64,000 nucleotides of DNA from NCBI GenBank assembly GCA_030867875.1, contig JAOWCC010000091.1, forward strand, positions 682,001-746,000. The letters are read 5' to 3'. Made by a program: the position numbers and the translations under genes. The stretch comes from Actinernus sp. WN-2022 (Eukaryota > Cnidaria > Anthozoa > Actiniaria > Actinernidae). Of this stretch, positions 58,840-64,000 are shown in pieces (position 1 is the stretch's first letter; each line of letters opens with the position of its first letter). A model generated the notes under the pieces. That model did no database searches, was not told the origin of the DNA, and was given only the letters and a program-made list of their open reading frames with translations.

Positions 58840-59717
58840 GATGACGAATGAAGAAGGGTTTCACGTCCCTTCGTTTTATACTGAATTATTTGCATTGAAT
58901 GCTCTTTTGTTCGGTTACTTTGAAGTAATTACAGTGAGTTATCACGATCACTCGAGATTCATTTCAACAATGGTTTCTGTGTTTCGAACTACCAAGTAAT
59001 GGTAAATAACTCACACGAATGTTTGACTTACTTGATCTGTACGTAACTAGGTTAACGTTAAACGGTTTAGAGAAAATTAAGAGAAGGCAACATACATAGG
59101 GTTGATGTAAACGATAACTCAGAGGATGATTAGAAAGTTATACTTATTGCAAGATTAGCGTGAGTCATATTATTTCCCTATATCGTAGACGTTTACACTT
59201 GAAAACTTGTTTTTACCACACACAGACACATTTGCATTTCAATAGAACCCTATTTAAGTTAACATATTGAGCATATGTATACGACCGATAGTCGGTCACG
59301 AATGATGTACTTTCTGTGTGAAATAGGATTGGTCATAAGACAGCTAACTTTTTGTCTTTTTTCCGAGGTTCATTTTGACCTTGTGCATGTATGTACGTAC
59401 TTTTCTTACAGGCGGTTGTTGGATCGGTCATTACACTTATAAAGTTTAGGAATGTGGCAATCGACGTTATTAAATTTAGGTATGAACATCCTTTGTATTC
59501 CACGGCTCATTGGCGTTCTCGCACGTCAATACCTTTGTATATTTTTTTCAAAGAAAAAAAGAAGGAAAAAATTGTTTGCTATGTGTATCAGTTAAATTTA
59601 AACGTTCGAAATTTCTAACGATTGTTTGCAAAGGGTGTATTTCGCTTTTTCATGGCCATGCGCAAAGGGCAGTGCGTCTGTTTGTTAAAGGTGGATTCGT
59701 TAAGGCGTAGGGAATCA
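58840..59717. other. Possible shared upstream region; no gene supported
   Basis: It contains the presumed promoter of the RING gene. Short frames at 59391-59618 and 59510-59710 have no domain. Confidence 0.45.
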
Positions 59718-60252
59718 TGTCACCTGGTTACCAAAATCGTATAAGTTCCCGCGCTTCTCGTGAAATCTTTGCCAACCTCGTTACTTCTCTTCGCACGAAC
59801 TACGAAAAAAGACTAAGAACAACTGGTGTCTTTGGAGAAGTATCCCTGCTTTTGCACAGAGAGTGAAGGACTGAGTGTGGCTAAGTAAGAAAAACGACAA
59901 ACAATTTATTAAGTGTAAGAAGGGGTGCTATGGATTTTTCACATTGGCAGACTACTTTTCCAACTACATGGAAGTCTTTCACGACAAGGTACTAAGCGAG
60001 TACAGAGAAGTGAGGTCCCCGCTGTGTGTCCATCTAAAACCAACCACCATGAGTATTTCCAGGAGTGAGGCCAATCCAGGAAAACCTTATTTCAGATGCG
60101 GCGGTCAAGAGAGGTGCAAGTTCTTCCAGTAGGGCGATGAGGAGCCTAATCAGTTTACTATTGAAAACTGGGTGAAGAGCGAGAGAGCGGTAGAAGTGAA
60201 AGACAAGGCCACTATGACCGATCCCGAACTTCCTAAGGCGAAAAGGCTGTAG
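59718..60252 (+). pseudogene. GRF-type zinc-finger protein, broken
   Basis: ATG at 59718 opens a frame of 50 codons (MSPGYQNRISSRASREIF) that stops at 59868. A second frame from about 59875 carries KQFIKCKKGCYGFF and then the GRF pattern: CVHLKPTTMSISRSEANPGK, PYFRCGGQERCKFFQ, where the conserved Trp is TAG (60130-60132). The frame continues GDEEPNQF to a stop at 60250-60252. GRF fingers bind single-stranded DNA in nucleases and topoisomerases. Position just ahead of the Polinton-type polymerase suggests membership of that element, but GRF proteins also occur in hosts. Confidence 0.5.
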
Positions 60253-60537
60253 CACCGTGCCCCCAATATTGGTAACAAGAAGAAAAAAGTTGAAGAGAAA
60301 TGTTAAACTTGAACGTTATTCACCTTTTTGATTAAAGACAGTGAACAGAGATTGCCGTATACACTTTGTTTTTATTTTATTTTATTTTAATTAAAAAACT
60401 GTAACCTGAATATGTACTGTGTGGACTTGACCTTGACTGAATAGGGTTTAGGGCTTGGAAGGGTGTGGTCGGTTAACGCTTGATTTATTGACCGTATTTC
60501 GTAATAGTTTCCTATACCGTTTAATAATACCCTCTGC

Positions 60538-61990
60538 ATGCATGAACGTACACCAGATGAACGAGATGTCGAGGAAAGTGGGAACGAAAAAAACTGGGTA
60601 CCATTAGAAAGAAAATATAGACAGAGAAAGGCTAAAAGGTATTTGAAGAGAGCGGGTAAGGAACTAAACAAGGGCGCTCCAGACTTAAAGAAGGTTATCA
60701 AATGGCAGACCGAAGCTACGAATTTGCTAAAGGCCACTATCCATGATCTTTCAAGTACCGGTATCCCAGAACATGATCAGTCCCAAGATACACAAGATAA
60801 TGGTTCAGAGAGTTCAGAACAAGTACTTCTACAAGAGTCGAATCAACCTGTAGGGATGGGTAAAACTACGAACTCTTTCTCGTTTAGCTTAGATAAGGTT
60901 TCTGAGCGTTACGTTAGGAAGTATCGTACCTATTTTTGTGCTTTCAGAGCGAAGGTTACTGAAATATTTTGAAAGATGCTATGAACGGTTTAGAAAACGT
61001 GTTTCGTGATGTTATTTCTGAAGTTAAGACCTTGTGTAAGCTTGATTCTCCTGACCGGGATAAAATACTTATCATGGTAACATCCGATCAGCTCAAAAAA
61101 CCTCTTAGTACGCGCCTTGTGTCTGTCTGAAATTAGCAAGGTCCTTCAGTCCAATGAAGACATTTCTTTAGACGAGAGTTTTACCATTGACGTAGTTGCT
61201 CTTAAAGCTCCAGTGGGTCGAGGCAAATCCTATAAGGTTTTAGATTACGCTCGTCACACGAAATTGAAGAGAGGCATTATTACAGTGAAAAACAATGATA
61301 ATCTATGCTGTGCGCGTGCAATTGTTACGGGTAGAGAAATGGCCTCAAAAGGTCCAAAATCAAAGCAATTAAATCGTGGTCGGCCCATTCAGAAACGGCT
61401 GGCTTTAGACCTTCATCAAAAAGCCGGGGTACCGGTGGATCCGTGCAGTCTAGAAGAGATTGATCGTTTTCAAAATGTTCTCTCGGACTTTCAAATTTTT
61501 GTCATCAGTTTCCCAAACAAAAACACCGTCATTTACGACTTTTTTGGAATGCCCCGATTGGCACAAGTTCTGTAGATCTCAAAACTGTCTTAATGCGCAC
61601 AAGAAAGACAGAACGAAAAACGAGGAACAATTCAGGTCAAAGTGTCAACAATCTTTTCGATGCATTCAGTGTAACGATATAGTACCATCAGAAAGAGAAA
61701 AACGGTGGAAAATTCAGGTCAAAGTGTCAACAATCTTTTCGATGCATTCAGTGTAACGATATAGTACCATCAGAAAGAGAAACCTTGCATGCATGTGGTG
61801 AATACGACTGTTGGATATGTAAGAGTATAGTGTTACCAGGGCATTTGTGTCATATGCAAAACGAACCGGTCAAAACTCCTTCGGAAAATTTAATCCTCTT
61901 TGATTTTGAAACCGATCAATCTAGCGGTGAACATATCGTGAATTTTGAAGTGTCCCAAGATTATCACGGTAACACTTCATATATAGTACA
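60538..61990 (+). pseudogene. Polinton/adintovirus-type DNA polymerase B, N-terminal part, broken
   Basis: Protein-primed family B polymerase of Maverick/Polinton elements, which replicates the element DNA. Only the N-terminal half remains. The first frame 60538-60972 is a charged leader and the start of the conserved region. A second frame follows (VFRDVISEVKTLCKL), then 61117-61575 has EISKVLQSNEDISLDES, KNNDNLCCARAIVTG, LDLHQKAGVPVDPC and FQNVLSDFQIFVIS, a third frame holds zinc-ligand pairs, and 61785-61980 has CWICK, HLCHM and the first exonuclease motif LILFDFETDQSSGEH. A perfect 70-bp direct duplication (61631-61700 and 61713-61782, period 82) shifts the frame in the zinc region. The coding sequence ends abruptly near 61990, so the exonuclease remainder and the polymerase domain are absent. 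Confidence 0.82.
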
Positions 61991-62113
61991 GAATGCCCTG
62001 CGGAGGAGGAGGAGGTCCGTTCCTCAAGTGCCACGGCATTTTGAAACGTGTCCGTTGTCTCTTGGCGTGTTGCGGAGGAAAAGTGGTTATTCAGGGATCT
62101 CATTTTGAGGATT

Positions 62114-63241
62114 ATGGGGCTCCCCAAGAAGGAGAAGAAAAAGAATCCTACCGCGCTGCTCGATGCGTTGTATTACGACCCCAGCAGCCCTGCTGCCTTT
62201 GGGGGTGCTGCCCGCCTAATGAAAGCGGCTAACGAAGTGGGGGTGACCCGAACCACCACTTTAGCGTGGCTGGAAAAACGATTGACCTTTACGTTGCACC
62301 GACCTTTTCGAAAAAAAATTCTGCGAGGGTGCGTGCGCGTGATAGCACTCGACGAGCAATGGCAGGAGGACCTGGTGGACATGGAAGCCGCGAGTTCCTT
62401 CAACAAGGGCTACAAACACATTTTGACCATCATCGATGTGTTGTCCAAGTACGCGTGGGCGGTTCCCCTGAAGAACAAGACGGGGGAGGAATTGGTGCGC
62501 GCCTTTACCCAAGTGTTCCGCGAACGGAAACCGTTATGGTTGCAGACCGATGCCGGAACAGAATTTACCAACCGTAAGTTCAAGGCCTTTTTAAAAAAGA
62601 ATGACGTGGCCTTTTTCGTCACGTACAACGAAACCAAAGCCCAGATTGCCGAGCGGTTCAACCGGACGCTCAAGGGACGCATGTACAAATATTTCACGGC
62701 CACCGGGAAGAAAGAGTATTTGAAAGTCCTCCCGCAGCTGGTGCTCGGGTACAACAGGGCCGTCCACAGCAGCATTCGACGCGCCCCCATCACCGTCACG
62801 CCCTTCAACGACCACGAGGTGAGGGCCGTCTTGTACCGGGAAAAGGAGCCGACGATGAAGGGGAAGCCGAAGAAACCGTTGTACCGTCCCAGCGACACGG
62901 TACGGATTAGCAAAACCAAAGGTCATTTTGAAAAAAGCTATCTGGCCAACTGGTCGGAGGAAGTGTTCACGGTGCGGCAACGGTTGGACTACCGCACGCC
63001 TCCCGTCTACCGGCTGGAGGAAGGCTTGAGGGGAATGTTTTACGAAAGCAAGATGACGCCGGTGGCCGTAGAAAAAGAAAGTCTCTTTATCATCGAAAAG
63101 GTGTTGCAACGCCACCCCGGCAAGAAGAAGAACCAGGAAGAAGTCTTGGTGAAATGGCAAGGGTACCCCACCAAATTTAACAGCTGGGTCCCGGTCACTC
63201 AGCTCCAGACCCAAACGTACGGTAGAAAGAAAAAGAAATAA
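62114..63241 (+). CDS. Polinton/Maverick integrase with C-terminal chromodomain
   Basis: An uninterrupted 375-residue frame with ATG at 62114 (MGLPKKEKKKNPTALLDALY); an upstream GTG would add 22 residues with no similarity. Order: N-terminal YDPSSPAAFGGAARL helix region (residues about 20-60), retroviral-type integrase core with catalytic residues in WQEDLVDM, LWLQTDAGTEF and KAQIAERFNRTL (33 residues between the second Asp and the Glu by my count), an SH3-like segment (YRPSDTVRISKTKGHFEKSY), and a chromodomain at about 325-368 (FIIEKVLQRHPGKK, VLVKWQGYPTKFNSWVP). It would join the element ends to chromatin-selected target DNA. GC content is clearly higher than in the polymerase remnant to the left. 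The next gene starts 48 bases downstream on the same strand. Confidence 0.92.
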   Translation: MGLPKKEKKKNPTALLDALYYDPSSPAAFGGAARLMKAANEVGVTRTTTLAWLEKRLTFTLHRPFRKKILRGCVRVIALDEQWQEDLVDMEAASSFNKGYKHILTIIDVLSKYAWAVPLKNKTGEELVRAFTQVFRERKPLWLQTDAGTEFTNRKFKAFLKKNDVAFFVTYNETKAQIAERFNRTLKGRMYKYFTATGKKEYLKVLPQLVLGYNRAVHSSIRRAPITVTPFNDHEVRAVLYREKEPTMKGKPKKPLYRPSDTVRISKTKGHFEKSYLANWSEEVFTVRQRLDYRTPPVYRLEEGLRGMFYESKMTPVAVEKESLFIIEKVLQRHPGKKKNQEEVLVKWQGYPTKFNSWVPVTQLQTQTYGRKKKK

Positions 63242-63288
63242 GAGAGTTTGTTGTTCCGACGGTCGGATTCATTTGCGAAAAAGAGAGG

Positions 63289-63734
63289 ATGGAGCAGGTA
63301 GAGGAATTTTACATTACCGTTACCAACGGGACGAGTACCTACATCTACACCAATGCCCCGTCCCGGTTCCGTATCCATCTCCCACAAATGTACGAGTTGT
63401 CTCCGGACTGGGAAATGGCGGTCACGCAACTGGTCTTCCCCAGGCCCCAGAGAAGAAGACGCTTTACATGTACTGTGATTTGGTGGAACCCAGTATTGTG
63501 GGGGATACAAAAGCCCCCCTGCTGAGAGTCCTTTTTTCAGGGACCGGTGGCGACACGATCCAAGAACGCAACTTTACCCACCTGTTCTACAGGCGGTTGG
63601 CCAAGACGGTGTTTGAGGATTTCGAAATCCTTATAACCGATGAGCACGGGAAGCTTGTTTCATTTCCACAAACCCCTAAGGTGGAAGTGACCCTCCATTT
63701 CCGGAAAGCATGGACCCCGACCGCATCTGGATGA
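63289..63734 (+). pseudogene. F54H12.2-like Polinton ORF, first paralogue, one frameshift
   Basis: ATG at 63289. The N-terminal part is in one frame (TSTYIYTNAPSRFRIHLPQM, LSPDWEMAVTQLVFP). Near 63445, in CCCCAGGCCCCAG, the reading passes to the frame with LYMYCDLVEPSIVGDTKAP, TIQERNFTHLFYRRLAK and VEVTLHFRKAW, ending TGA 63732-63734. A one-base indel, real or from assembly, explains this. From memory, C. elegans F54H12.2 and the integrase F54H12.3 are neighbours in a Polinton, the same order as here. The function is unknown; a virion or morphogenesis role is possible but not shown. It is paralogous to the next ORF. Confidence 0.65.
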
Positions 63735-64000
63735 CGTTGCCTAGTGTGGCCAGCCGGGCTACCTTTCCCAATAACATGGGATCCCATTTTCGTATCCGTC
63801 TCCCGGAGATGTTGGTCTTGGACCGGCTGTGGGAGATGGCCCTCTGCCACCTGCAATTTCCACACGCCTGGGATGAATTGTTCCCTAAAGAGCAAGACCG
63901 TCAATTTATACTGATCCAAGGAAAACTTCTCCAAGACGAAGTGACCTCGACCACCCTCACCTTTGCTTCCCAGCATTTCAAAACGGTCACAGATCTGGTT
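63710..64000 (+). CDS. F54H12.2-like Polinton ORF, second paralogue, cut by window edge
   Basis: ATG at 63710 lies 25 bases inside the end of the previous ORF, in another frame. The 97 visible codons are open. It shares the pattern of the first paralogue: FRIRLPEMLVLDRLWEMALC then HLQFPHAW, against FRIHLPQM..LSPDWEMA...LVFP. The later part has FILIQGKLLQDEVTS. The overlap and shared fold suggest duplication within the element. The 3' end lies beyond the window. Confidence 0.7.
   Translation, partial: MDPDRIWMTLPSVASRATFPNNMGSHFRIRLPEMLVLDRLWEMALCHLQFPHAWDELFPKEQDRQFILIQGKLLQDEVTSTTLTFASQHFKTVTDLV

Noticed and set aside
62410..63214. Long minus-strand frames opposite the integrase
   Set aside because: Shadows of the GC-rich integrase gene; they have no motifs of their own.
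1..64000. CRISPR arrays, rRNA genes, tRNA genes
   Set aside because: By eye I found no regular spacer arrays, no rRNA segments and no cloverleaf with A/B boxes; a tRNA scan could still find a degenerate one.

Overview
This window is eukaryotic nuclear DNA from an animal, most likely an anthozoan cnidarian (a stony coral or a relative). The evidence is: short GT-AG introns (about 50-110 bp) with clean splice sites, no bacterial-style operons, moderately AT-rich intergenic DNA, and a dense, many-layered load of transposable elements of kinds I recognise from coral and other marine invertebrate genomes (L2/CR1 LINEs with esterase/PHD ORFs, hAT, Tc1/mariner, Crypton/DUF3504, EnSpm/CACTA, Polinton/Maverick, many MITEs). 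The taxon is an inference from memory of repeat families; nothing in the window proves it.

Layout. 0.4-5.4 kb: a fold-back MITE next to a decayed CR1-like LINE on the minus strand (ORF1 remnant, then PHD-esterase-RT ORF2). 5.4-6.4 kb: three blocks of tandem repeats. 8.5-11.3 kb: a multi-exon minus-strand gene whose middle exons contain a box like the catalytic-Cys box of ubiquitin-specific proteases, with one in-frame stop. 11.3-15.3 kb: a complete hAT transposon with matching ends and an 8-bp target duplication, its transposase gene broken by a LINE fragment and by a SINE-like insert. 15.9-20.3 kb: duplicated and MITE-like sequence and one exon pair of a gene fragment. 20.6-23.9 kb: a nearly full L2 LINE with one stop and an 11-bp duplication frameshift. 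25.0-28.5 kb: two histone-type 3' stem-loops pointing away from each other, the right one just behind a spliced Tc1/mariner transposase pseudogene. 30.1-34.5 kb: a BEN-domain gene on the minus strand with a CR1 LINE in one intron. 36.4-40.9 kb: GC-rich repeat, gag-like trace, a ~68-bp satellite, a hairpin element, and a Crypton-type tyrosine recombinase pseudogene. 45.0-53.0 kb: an 8.0-kb element (TGTA...TACA ends, GAAC target duplication) that has itself been entered by a 2.0-kb element of related ends (GATC duplication). 53.8-57.1 kb: a decayed EnSpm/CACTA transposase plus another transposon protein fragment. 58.3-58.8 kb: an intact-looking four-exon gene for a tiny 82-residue RING protein. 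59.7-64.0 kb: GRF zinc-finger pseudogene, a broken Polinton-type DNA polymerase B, then, after a sharp change in base composition, a full Polinton integrase with chromodomain and two overlapping paralogous ORFs, the second running off the window.

How it fits together. Apart from the BEN gene, the USP-like gene and the RING gene, almost all recognisable coding sequence belongs to mobile elements in different stages of decay. The nesting order can be read in several places from target-site duplications (hAT, 8-kb element, 2-kb element). The most active-looking piece is the Polinton segment at the right edge: an uninterrupted integrase of normal length, followed by a pair of overlapping paralogous ORFs.
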